Part shown: positions 55,036 to 64,000 of the stretch, one piece after another | Layout of the letters: each line of letters opens with the position of its first letter | Numbering within the stretch: position 1 is the stretch's first letter | Origin: Thamnaconus septentrionalis | Lineage: Eukaryota; Chordata; Actinopteri; Tetraodontiformes; Monacanthidae | Reading direction: 5' to 3' | Assembly (NCBI GenBank): GCA_009823395.1 | Contig: CM020516.1 | Location: 62,001 to 126,000 of the forward strand | DNA length: 64,000 bases | Made by a program: the position numbers and the translations under genes | The notes under the pieces: model-generated | What the model saw: only the letters and a program-made list of their open reading frames with translations | Databases searched by the model: none | What the model was told of the DNA's origin: nothing

Positions 55036-58000
55036 CTGCATGAGACAGCAGACACGCTTGGCCAATGAATAATAGATTAATAAGTTGTCGTATAAATAAT
55101 GGAATCATCACCCATAAATAATACAGCGACTGATGCATGTGAATAATACAGCTGCCCCCCTCACCACCACCTCCAAAAAATAAGAGGCAAGTCAGAGTCG
55201 CGCTGGCTTTGTCGAACGGAGACGAGGGATGAAAACATCCTGAACGCAGATTGTTTTCAGCCTCTAGGGGGCAGAGTGCGAGGACGCTCCACAAACCTTT
55301 TCCACTGCGTCCAGGCGGCCGTGAAGGCTTGTGTGTTCTTGGCAGGCGCTTGAACGCACCACTTGAGGTTGCGCGGCTGGCTGGGGTCCTGGGAGAAAAG
55401 GAAGAGTTGAGTTTGACACCACGATGGGACAGCGAGCCAAGCGAGGTGATTGGTTGTTTGACTGCGTCATCATTTCAAACATAACAATATGTTTAGAAAA
55501 GAAAAACTGTGGAAAATGAAAGCAAAAGTTCTCATCATTACCAGTGCAAAGTTAACAAATGATTTATTACATTTGGGATAATTTGGAATTTGAAAAAAAT
55601 ACATTCATACAAAAGTGGTAAAATGACTGTTATGTTTAGTATAAAGCAAATAGAAGTTGAATGAGTCTTGTGTTTTGTTTCAGTGTGTTTTGTTGTTGAT
55701 GTTTTGGATGGTGTTGTTTCAATTCAAAAATCCACTTAAATTAAACACTAAACATTCAATACTTGAGTGTCTACAGCCATCAGCTGTCATCAGATCAGGC
55801 TCAGCAAATCATCCAATGAGATGAGTTCATTGGGATCTTGTCTAGAAAAAAACATTTTTTTTCCAACTTCAACTTATTTGCATTTTCAAATCAAACTGGC
55901 ATTTCCTGTTTGCTTTTTCAATCATTCTCTTCATGAACATCCTCTTGTCTTCTTCACGCTGGCTCCGTAAGCAGCATCAACACTGAGCGCCACTGCAGCG
56001 ACTCTCACCTCCTCTGTGAGCCAACACACTTTGCTGGAATGTTTGGTCGTCCTTCTTATCATTACGTTTCCAATTACCCGTTTCTCTTTGAAGCCGGCGT
56101 ATCTGAGGGAGGCCTGCGTTCTCTCACAGGGCTCCGCCTCCATTATCTGACACCTTCCTGGTGGCAGCAGGCCGAGCTCACGTCAGCAGCATTTATACCT
56201 TATACATTAGCCAACTCTCCATTTACCGCAGCCGCTTGGCAGCAGCCTTTATTTACATGAAACACTGAGAAGACGGCAGGATAATCCCTGCCTGCGAACT
56301 ACGCAGTATCAGCTGCCTGTGTGACCAGGCCTTCATCAATGCCACGCTCTTCCAAACGTGGCTGTCACTTTAAAAGTACAGGGTGTGAAATTCTAGAGTC
56401 GAGAGTGCAGCGCTCGTTCGCTCTCCCTCCCTGCATCCCCAGCTTGCCAGTGAACTACGGTGGTCTTCACATGTCAAAAAAAGAATGTCCCCGACAGCTA
56501 TCGCACCGAGTTCTCCATCTAATTATAATAATAGATACTGAGCCTCCACTGTCTTAAAATCTATCTCCAAGAGACATGTGATGGTATTTGGTAATAACGT
56601 GAAAACTATTTTGTAAAAATGTGAAAATTGTCACGTAAGAATATTTGACATAATTACAAAATACAGAGCCCTTTTTTTACGTATGGTAGAAACTTGTGTA
56701 TATTGTCACCCTGCCTTGGCCCTAAGACAGCTGGGAGAGGCTCCAGGGGACCCCCGTGACCCTGAATAGGAATAAGCGGGTATAGAAGATGAATGAATGA
56801 ATGAATGAATGAATGAATATTGTCGCGCAGGAAAGTCAGTGTTATAATGTGGATCTACACAACATGTCCTTGGCTAGTATGTCGGCATTTTTTTTTGTCA
56901 CCCCTGCAGAGCCTTGAAAACTGAATTGAGTGACAGTTGCAGCAGTCGGTGCAGAACGTCTTATTTATGAAGTGACTCATGTTTTGCTTGCTCTTCATGT
57001 TGCAGATGTCTGATGTGTTTCACACAATGCTGTTTTAGCTTTGGTTTTGTTTTTTCCAGCCGATGTGAGAGAAAAACAACATCTTCAGCCGCTTGCTGGT
57101 CACGCAGGCGACAAACGTCCTTTCTGTCTTTCTTTGGTGTCCCCACCAGCACGTGGCTCTCTGTGTGATCTCGCTGCGCCGCTGGCGGCCAAACTTTGAG
57201 CACCACGCTGTCGTTCCAGATGAGCGGGCTCTCATAATCTGCATAATTATGCACGTTGTGTGCAGTAAACTACAGATTAATACAGCTGATGCAAAAGCAA
57301 CTGGATGAGGTGCAACACTGCCACCAGTCTTCTGAAGAGAGAGAAGACACGTGTTGGCGTTTAGCCGTTGCTTTTGGCTGCGTCGCACACGTGAGCCTCA
57401 CGCAGGGGGTGGAGGGATGGCAGAACAGCAGCGACTGCGTTGAGTTTTTCATCTGCTTTCAGCGTCGGAGGAGGTTTGGTGTCGTCTGCAGCTCCGCTGC
57501 TGAAAGTGCGCTTCAGTCTGCACCTTCTAATTACTTTGAGTCCCTCAAGTCGTTGTCCCAGCTGAGCTGCGCTGAATTAAGGCTGCTGGATGGTGAAGAT
57601 TCCAAGGGTGAAAAACTGCCATCTGATTTTTCCCAATACGATCTGACCAATCAGCTGCCTGTGAACGAACACAACGTGTTTGCAGCCTCCTCTCGCCCAG
57701 TGGGATCAAAACCAAAGTTAGGCCACCTTCTAAAGTCTCAGTGAAATGTGGATTGGCTTGGGCCTCTTCCATTGGAAGGAGAGTTTCTGCATGATGCAAT
57801 TTTAATGGCGTCAGCGTTTAATTTGATGACTTATTGACCACAGCCAACACAACCCATGGATGTGTTGAACTTGATTCAATGTCCTGCGTTCAGGAAGGAT
57901 GTAGCCACTGATGTTTCAGTCTGCTCACATTGGCAGGAGCCTCCAGCCTCATTCCAATGCTGGGACAATTTCTCAAGTTCTCAACCAAAACGGAGGGTGG

Positions 58001-58998
58001 AGCTTCAGAGGTTCCTACTGCACATCTGCAGGGACCAGGGGGTTGTGTAATGCTGGACGCGACACCTAAATGACCTCTCTGTGTCTGCAGTAGTCGCTAG
58101 TTTGTGTGAAATTATGATGTAAAATATTCATTGTTGAAAAACAAGAAGGGGTACTTGATGAGGGGCCCACCAGGGGGCGCAGCTCAACTTCAGTCAATTC
58201 CAACCTCAGAGAAAGTTGAAGCTCACATGGAATCTTCTGACAAACTGGTTTAATTGTTCCACTCTTGATTCCTTGTATACCCACTGACATTTCAACTGGG
58301 TCAGCAACCAACACTGAAGGCTGAAGTCGTTACTAACTTCATCCAGGTCTGATCTCAGCGTCCATGCTGTCAAAAACATTCATTCATGTCAGAGTCCTGT
58401 TGTTCAATGATGACGTTCAGTGATGTGGAACTGATTTGAAATACTTGTGTATTAAAAGTCGGATGTGTTTGTTGCTTGACTGCAGTGCTGCTCTGTCGGC
58501 CTCCAAGCTTCCTGCACCTGGACGTGTTTTAGCAGGATCGCAGCTTCTAGTATGAAGCTTGCCACTTTTATTCACACACTCGCTGAGAGTCGGACACACT
58601 TCCTGTGAGCTTCTGTCACAGTCCTGCAAAACACTTTGCAGGATCCAAACACGCTGGTTGCTCAAGAGCTGACGAGCGTAGAGGAGCGAGGGAGGAATGA
58701 GGCAACATCAGCAGTGACACAAGAGCTGGAGGGAAATTGAATGCAGATGTTCTGGGAAAACACACACACACACAGAGGCTCACGAATGTCCACTCTTAAT
58801 GTTCCAGGTTTCTGTGAATGTATTGCGCCATGCAACAAACACATCAGAAATCTTAGCGGAGCCCTCACTCCACTGACCCTCTGACTGGTCCACCTCAAAG
58901 CCACTCGCACAGTTGCATCCTTTACCTGCTGCAGTGTAGACAACCAGGAGGAAGAGGAGTCCGATGGATGAGGAGGAAGAGGAGAAGCACTGGGCCAT
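54886..58998 (-). CDS. plac9: plac9 (placenta-specific 9), small secreted protein, 3 exons
   Basis: Spliced minus-strand CDS: complement(join(54886..55035, 55297..55388, 58926..58998)), 104 codons plus TAA. Exon 1 encodes a signal peptide (MAQCF, a Ser run, IGLLFLLVVYTAA). Exon 2 gives a Pro/Gln-rich linker and SSACQEHTSLHGRLDAVEK. Exon 3 gives KVEDTVENLESELAALLQAV, then DPKWRPLLDN and a short charged end. The pattern C..H.....RLD..E..VE.TV..L..E...LL matches vertebrate PLAC9 (human about 97 residues), including its single mature-region Cys. All junctions are GT-AG and phases fit (exon 1 ends one base into Gly25). PLAC9 is a small secreted protein of poorly known function. The heptad spacing suggests a coiled coil (inference). 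It is convergent with stk32c. The start at 58998 is preferred over an in-frame ATG at 59025 because it has ACTATGG context and puts the hydrophobic core near the N-terminus. Confidence 0.87.
55297..55388 (-). CDS. plac9: plac9 coding exon 2
   Basis: 92 nt. After the split Gly it encodes PQPAAQPQVVRSSACQEHTS and LHGRLDAVEK, ending on a codon boundary. Acceptor TTTTCTCCCAG, donor GTTTGT (weak at +3). The Cys and the RLD..E segment are the positions shared with mammalian PLAC9. Confidence 0.85.
56590..56690. mobile_element. Diverged fragment related to the foldback MITE
   Basis: Contains repeated AACGTGAAAA, TGTGAAAATTGTCACGTAA and a CAGAGCCCTTTTTTTACGTATGG end, resembling the arms and A/T end of the 52521-52979 element. 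The opposite end was not identified. Confidence 0.4.
56706..56818 (+). repeat. LINE/SINE 3' tail ending in (GAAT)n
   Basis: CTGGGAGAGGCTCCAGGGGA, CGTGACCCTGAATAGGAATA and AGCGGGTATAGAAGATGAAT, ending in six GAAT repeats, match the familiar tail of fish retroposons that end in short tandem repeats. Confidence 0.6.
58926..58998 (-). CDS. plac9: plac9 coding exon 1: signal peptide
   Basis: 73 nt, 24 codons plus one base. It encodes Met, four residues including Cys, a run of six Ser, then IGLLFLLVVYTAA, a textbook signal-peptide core with a small-residue cleavage region. The donor is GTAAAG after GCAGCAG. The G left at the end joins the GA starting exon 2 to give Gly. Confidence 0.82.
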
Positions 58999-59164
58999 AG
59001 TGAAAGCAGGCGGGACGGAGAGCACTTTCTGAGAATGAATAAAGACGTCTTGATGCTCCTCAATTCTGCTCCTCTGCCGTCACTCTGCTGGTTGCTCCCT
59101 CTGTCCTTGTGAAAACATTCAGACAAGAAGCTCAGTGTGTGGAAGAGGGTGGGAGCGTGGGACT

Positions 59165-59192
59165 GGGGCGGGGACTAACTTACAACTTTAAA
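59165..59192 (-). promoter_or_regulatory. plac9: Candidate plac9 core promoter (GC box and TTTAAA)
   Basis: On the minus strand, about 165-195 bp upstream of the plac9 start, TTTAAA (59187-59192) is followed by a GC box CCCCGCCCC (59165-59173). A TATA-like start of transcription near 59160 would fit. This is inferred from motifs and position only. Confidence 0.3.
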
Positions 59193-60671
59193 AAAAAAAG
59201 GGGGAAAAAAGACTTGAATTTTTAGTTACTGCAAGTTTTAACCCCTTCAGGAAAAACAGTCAGCAAAATGTTGTGAAGAGCCAATCCCAAAGCAGCAGCT
59301 CAGTGCTTCTAGGCATGGAGACGCAGCCAAGACGACTGACTGAAGTTCACACTGAGCGTCAGAATAGAGAAGAGAAGGAACTTAAAGGTCCAGCACGTCA
59401 AATTTGTCTTGGATTATGAATTTTATATTGGTAAAAGCTTCACATTGGGACAATAATACGAATGTATCCTCGCAGACTTTGAATGCTTTTGAACAAACTA
59501 CTGATCTTGTCATGGTCTTGTTGTTTCAGTGTTTCCTGTTTTATTTTGATAGTCTCCTCTCTTCTTGTGTTTTCTGTATTTTACCCTCCATTCCTGTTTT
59601 TCCCGCCTTTTTTTACTCACTGGATGATTTGCACCTGAGACTCGTTGTCAGTTCTGGCCTCACCTGTGCTCCCCTGGCCTGCTTGCATAAACAGTCCTTG
59701 TTTCTTGCTGTCTGTGTTTGGTCGTTGTTTCTCCTTGCTGGTCATCTCCGGGTCATCATGGTTGTCTGATTCTTTGTCCAGGTATGGAAGTTAAGTACGG
59801 ACGTAAGTTAAGTTTAAAATGTTTTCCTTCCTCGCTGTAAAACTGGCATAAACGCTCTGATGCATCGTTGACAAAAAAAACTGCAGGATCATTTTTTTTA
59901 TATTTTTACCGTTCAAATTTACTGGAGGTCCTTTCTGGGAAACTCGGTCAGTGTTTCCACGTGGAGCAGGAAGTCAGACAATTCCAAATCAATGAACGCC
60001 TGAGTGGCACAGAGAGTGGCCTTTATCATGGCATTGATTGGTTCCTGTTTTTCTCCCCTGAATTGACTTCTTCTGCCCCCACCGTGTGCATGACTCACAC
60101 ACCTTCCCACACTCGGCCCCGCGGCGGAGAGCATTGTGCGGCAAACCCGGTTATCTTCATTAAGCCAGACGCTCTTCAGCTCGTCTGGGCCCGTTAAGCA
60201 GATCAGCGGCTGAAACAAAAGTGGGGGAAAAGTGAAGGCGAGGGATCAAAAGTGGAGGCGAGAGTCGGAGGGCGCTTGGAAGGGAAAGGGTTTATTTTTA
60301 CGCCGCTCTGCATCGTTGTCTTTCATTTTTAATGACTTCTAAAAGTGGAAAGACAACAGAGAGCCGGAAGGCGACTGAAATAACCGACATCATGAGAGTT
60401 TAATACTGGTAAACCTAAACATTTCCAGCTCACGTGTCTTCTTATAGGTGCTGATTGGAACGCTTTGTTGGGCTGCTTCCTCGTTGTTGTGCAGAAGTTG
60501 TGTGTCTGCAGCACAGCGTGTCCACAACACAGAGGTGGGGAGGAGCCGCAGTGCCGCCGGCCGCCGGCAGCAGCGTCACGCTGCTCAGCGGTGTGACAGA
60601 CTGCTGGAGGCGGGCTGACCTCCTCACCTTCTATTTCTGGCCGCTGATGTCTCTGCGCCAGGCAGTCATTA

Positions 60672-60745
60672 GCAGGGGCACTGTGGTGTCGAACCCACAA
60701 CCGCTTCTCACATTGGCTTGTCACACGCAGCTCAGCTGAGCTAGA
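60672..60745 (-). repeat. tRNA-like SINE remnant or tRNA pseudogene
   Basis: Minus strand shows TAGCTCAGCTGAG (A-box-like) and GTGGGTTCGACACC (B box) about 35 nt apart. The remainder is too diverged to be a functional tRNA. Confidence 0.4.
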
Positions 60746-61950
60746 GCAGGGGGAGCTCATTCAAACCTTGCTGGTGCCACAGACGCACAGTCGGCCGTCT
60801 TGGCATCTTCTTCAACCCTAACTAAGCAGTGCGTGGTGTCCGTCAGTCCATCAGAAGGAACAAAGCTTCACCTTTAAGTAAAGTCTTCAGTTGATCCCTG
60901 ACTTCCCTCCCTGGGTGTCCTAATCCTATTGTTCATTCTATGCATTTACACTCTTAGCGGCTTAAGAAGTCATTCCAGGATTGTCACTGGTGCGTTCTTT
61001 TCTTTCCGCTGACAGCAGCTGAGATGTTGTCCTGTCTGTCCAGAGTTGAGACGTGTGTCTTTGGTATGTAGCTATTAATTCTGAGTGAGTGGGATGCTAT
61101 TTAGGAATTCATGCTCTGCTTCAGCAAGTACATAAGAGTCATTTTAGAATAGTAGAGTTGGTGGTGAGAACTACAAGTCATTTCTTTTCATAATTTGTTG
61201 GAATATTTACATATTACGTTTTGTGCTGCAGCGACAAGAAGGACCGTCGAGCACTTTGTCTGTCAGTGCAGCTCCATGAAGGCTGAACCTGCAGTCTTCT
61301 CACAGCTCCAACTTGAGGGACATGCTGTCCGTCCTATCAGAGGTGAACGCTGGCTGGCCTGCAACCACTTTATCTCTTCCTAAAGTCTCTGTTATCTGTC
61401 TGGCTGGCAGCTCATCTCCAACCCAGCTAGCATGGAACGGCCGTCTCAGTTGCTGAGATTTATCTGAGGAGGCCTGACTCTTATCTAGCGCCACCATATC
61501 TCTTTGTCTTGTGGATTGAATCACTGGCATCAAATTAAAAAGTGTAGTGGGGGCTGGTGGGGGTTGAGGGGATTTTGAGGTATTTTTTATTTCTTGTTTT
61601 TGTGTTTACAGTGCGGACTGAAACAATAATCGCACTGTGCACCTTTTCTTAGAAACCCTCATTTCCTTCATTTCTGATTGTCCATCAGTTGTTATCGCCC
61701 CTGTGCGGCGCAGCCTTCAGATCAGTGCTCCCAGATAAACCCTAAGTCTGCATCGATCCCCTTAGACCGTCTGATTAGTGCTACGTCATAGAAGGGGTAG
61801 GTAATCCCGGTCTGGGCCCAGGAATAGAGCGCTGGGTGGGGCCAGAGACGCAGTACAGCCATTGTACATGTGCCCCTGCTAATCCCGTCTTAAAAAGCAT
61901 CAAGGCGTGGAAAGAGGGAGCCGGACCTTTCACCGCAGGGGCCTCTCCAG

Positions 61951-62146
61951 TTGGTGTCCTGCTGTCCTGGAGACACCAGAGGAGCCGGAAGACCAGGGGA
62001 AGTATCGCAGCGCTGAGACACTCGACCAGGATGAACTTCGCCGCCCAGTTGTTCTATTCCAGCTACCTGAGCGAGCGACTGGAGCGTTTGTACTCACCCA
62101 GGCCTGCGATTAAGGACAGCGAGGAGAAGGACCCCTTCTGGCAGAG
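61951..62146 (+). CDS. Candidate coding exon of an unassigned gene
   Basis: An open frame with coding-like codon use runs through this segment: SWRHQRSRKTRGSIAALRHS, then TRMNFAAQLFYSSYLSERLE and RLYSPRPAIKDSEEKDPFWQ. It ends at a possible donor AG|GTGGGA and begins after possible acceptors CTCTCCAG (61950) or CACCGCAG (61938). The hydrophobic and RLERLY pattern followed by KDPFW recalls the neck between stalk and tail in kinesin-3 proteins, but I cannot confirm a family. Frame +2 over 61907-62113 is also open, which weakens the case. No partner exon was found before the window ends. Confidence 0.33.
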
Positions 62147-64000
62147 GTGGGAAAATGCACAACAATACCCGCAGTGTCCCCGGTTCTCCTCCCATAGATG
62201 GCAGTTTGGAGTTCAGAGGGCTTCTACCCCGGTGGTCTCTGTGCCTCTTCCTAATCATTTGTTCCCATCCTCCTGCTCAACCATCCATGGTCACTCTGAG
62301 AAGATCCTGGAACCTGCTGCCTTGGTTCTTCTCTCCCTGGAGCCCCCCACTCTGCTGTGGCTGCCATCAGAAAAATGTGCTCATCCAATGATGTTCATAA
62401 CTTCCTCAGTTTGATAGTCACCCCCTCAACCCCAACTCCTCACTGTGTCAGACAATAGTTTCTTTCTTTCCTACTTTTAAATGTTTCCGTTGATGTCTTC
62501 TGTGTCACACAGAAGCTTCAGAGGGAAAAAGAAAACATCCATGAAAGAAATATTTGCCATTTATTTGAAATCCTCAGACCTTCAACTTCCTCATCAAGAT
62601 TCCAAGCAGAATGTATTTGTATACGACAGTCTCTTGAATGGATCGTCCCAAATCCTGCCTCCTAAAACCCACACTTGACCAACCAAGTCAATGTGTATGT
62701 AGGTACTTCACCATGCAGGTTTCCTCAGCATGCATCACAAAACCTAATATAATGAAAGAGGTGTGAAAAGGTAGCTAGACACAATAAGTCCAAATTCAGA
62801 ATTCAGACCAACAACTGATTCTGCTCCCGAACCTGTTGAGGGCTTTTGAGGGCGGGTCTCGTGAAGAACATGATGAGGTGGAGACGTTGGCGTGCGTTGA
62901 AAGTTGAGAAGCCTGGTGAGCCGCAGCGTTTACTTCACTTTTTTACCTTGTCCTGACTTTTTGTTATTCATGGCTTTGGATTAAAGGAGGCCATTTCCAC
63001 CAGCTGGGCTTTTCATCTCTGGCTTTGAGGAGGCTTGTGGAGCCCTGGTACTGGAGGCCACGGTGCTCCTTTCCTCCCCGTTTGATGTTGTTTTTGAACT
63101 CTGCTTTTGAACCACAGCTCCATAATCACAGGTGCAGCCTTGGATTCCGTCTATTCAGCGCTGTGTTAAGGGTGACTAAATGAGAAAAGGGAGGAGGAGA
63201 CCCCACAGTGAGGCAGAGTGGCAGGGCACACCCCAGGTCAAAGGTCAAGTGTCACCATGGTTGCTGATGGCAAATTGTGGCAGAAAAACAGACCGACTGG
63301 AATCCTGGTTTATTGTTCAGTTGGTTGGTAAATGTGCGCCATCTAGTGGTTGATTGATATTCTAAGGCAATACCAGTGTATTTCATCGCTTTATTTCCTC
63401 TCTCTGAGAATCGGCTCTCTATCTTGCTCAAACTTTCACACTGGGGTGGGAATGCAGTGTGATCTGGTTTAATGGCTCAGCGACGGGGTTAATCTCTGCC
63501 GGCTCTAATCCAGTTATTCTCAGGCTTCTGAGCGCAGTAGGAAGTGATGATGGTTTTGGTTTCTTTGTTTTACTACCACCACCCATTATTGAAAGTGCAA
63601 TGTTTAATGCACAGATGATATGGAGGATCAAAGTCATAAAGCCTATAATGTGTCTCCTCTTATGTATACAATATATCTACACAGTGCGTTCAGTATAATC
63701 GTAGAAAGCTTCTATAATTCTGGAGGCTCGGTCGTATAAAAGCCGTTGCAGCACATTTGTCCGTCTCCCAGCTTGAGCGTCATTAGAAATAATGAGGTTC
63801 AATTCAAGGTTGGGCTGTTTAATGATTTCTTTTTTCTTCATGTCCACCAAAGACGATGCGCTCTGGGCTCTGAAAACACCTGCTCTGTGATTCTGCCTGA
63901 TCTGAATGTGCAAGGACTTTTAGCAGCTTTCAGGATTTTTTTGAAATTCCATTTTGTAATCTTATTGGATTTCCAGCCTTGTACTTTAAGGTCCTAGATT
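62147..64000. other. Right end of window, no recognised gene
   Basis: Follows the candidate exon at 61951-62146. Only short open frames without recognisable domains were seen. It may be intron of the same unassigned gene. Confidence 0.4.

Larger units (their letters stand above)
55389..58925 (-). other. plac9: plac9 intron 1 (3.5 kb)
   Basis: Contains a diverged fragment related to the foldback MITE (56590-56690), an interspersed repeat tail with (GAAT)n (56706-56818) and otherwise unremarkable sequence. A 160-codon open frame on the plus strand (57256-57744) has no family resemblance. Confidence 0.75.
58999..61950. other. Region upstream of plac9
   Basis: Probable plac9 5' UTR and promoter at the left, then a possible end of a dispersed repeat (59380-59400) and a tRNA-like SINE remnant (60672-60745). 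No gene was recognised. Confidence 0.55.

Noticed and set aside
56961..57388. Two overlapping minus-strand frames resembling a plac9 internal exon
   Set aside because: Neither continues the plac9 phase, and a direct join of exon 1 to exon 2 already fits exactly.
57256..57744. Plus-strand frame of about 160 codons
   Set aside because: No recognisable domain, no splice partners, lies within plac9 intron 1 and has a mixed amino-acid composition typical of chance.
60329..60760. 143-codon minus-strand frame
   Set aside because: Includes a tRNA-like SINE remnant and lacks any domain.

Overview
The window looks like teleost fish nuclear DNA. It is intron-rich, packed with long CA/GT, CT/GA and trinucleotide microsatellites, and carries small DNA-transposon derivatives and SINE-like repeats of the kind common in bony fish. 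No rRNA, intact tRNA, CRISPR or prokaryotic gene organisation was seen. No species can be named from the sequence alone.

The first 50 kb is one plus-strand gene, an stk32c (YANK3) Ser/Thr kinase orthologue. Eleven coding exons with matching phases and GT-AG borders run from 7825 to 50286. They encode 418 residues: the whole kinase domain from the glycine-rich loop, plus a basic and acidic C-terminal tail. The 5' coding exon, holding the divergent N-terminus, was not found and probably lies upstream, so 1-7824 is read as part of intron 1. Introns shrink from 19.4 kb (7881-27290) to 80 bp (42414-42493).

A second gene, a plac9 (placenta-specific 9) orthologue, lies on the minus strand in tail-to-tail orientation. 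Its three coding exons (58998-58926, 55388-55297, 55035-54886) encode a 104-residue secreted protein with a signal peptide and an amphipathic heptad-like C-terminal half. An AATAAA lies 84 bp past the stop. Near the right edge, 61951-62146 is a weakly supported plus-strand exon of an unassigned gene, divergent from plac9.

The rest is intron and intergenic DNA. Three non-autonomous DNA transposons are well supported by terminal inverted repeats and target-site duplications: hAT-like at 1832-2211, Tc1/mariner-like at 33302-33579, and a foldback element with repeated CACGTTATAACGTG palindromes at 52521-52979. The most unusual feature is in the 3' half of stk32c, where complementary CA and TG microsatellites bracket exons 5, 6, 7+8 and 9 close to their splice sites. 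Such pairs could loop exons out in the pre-mRNA and influence skipping or circular RNA formation. No wholly new biological system could be demonstrated.
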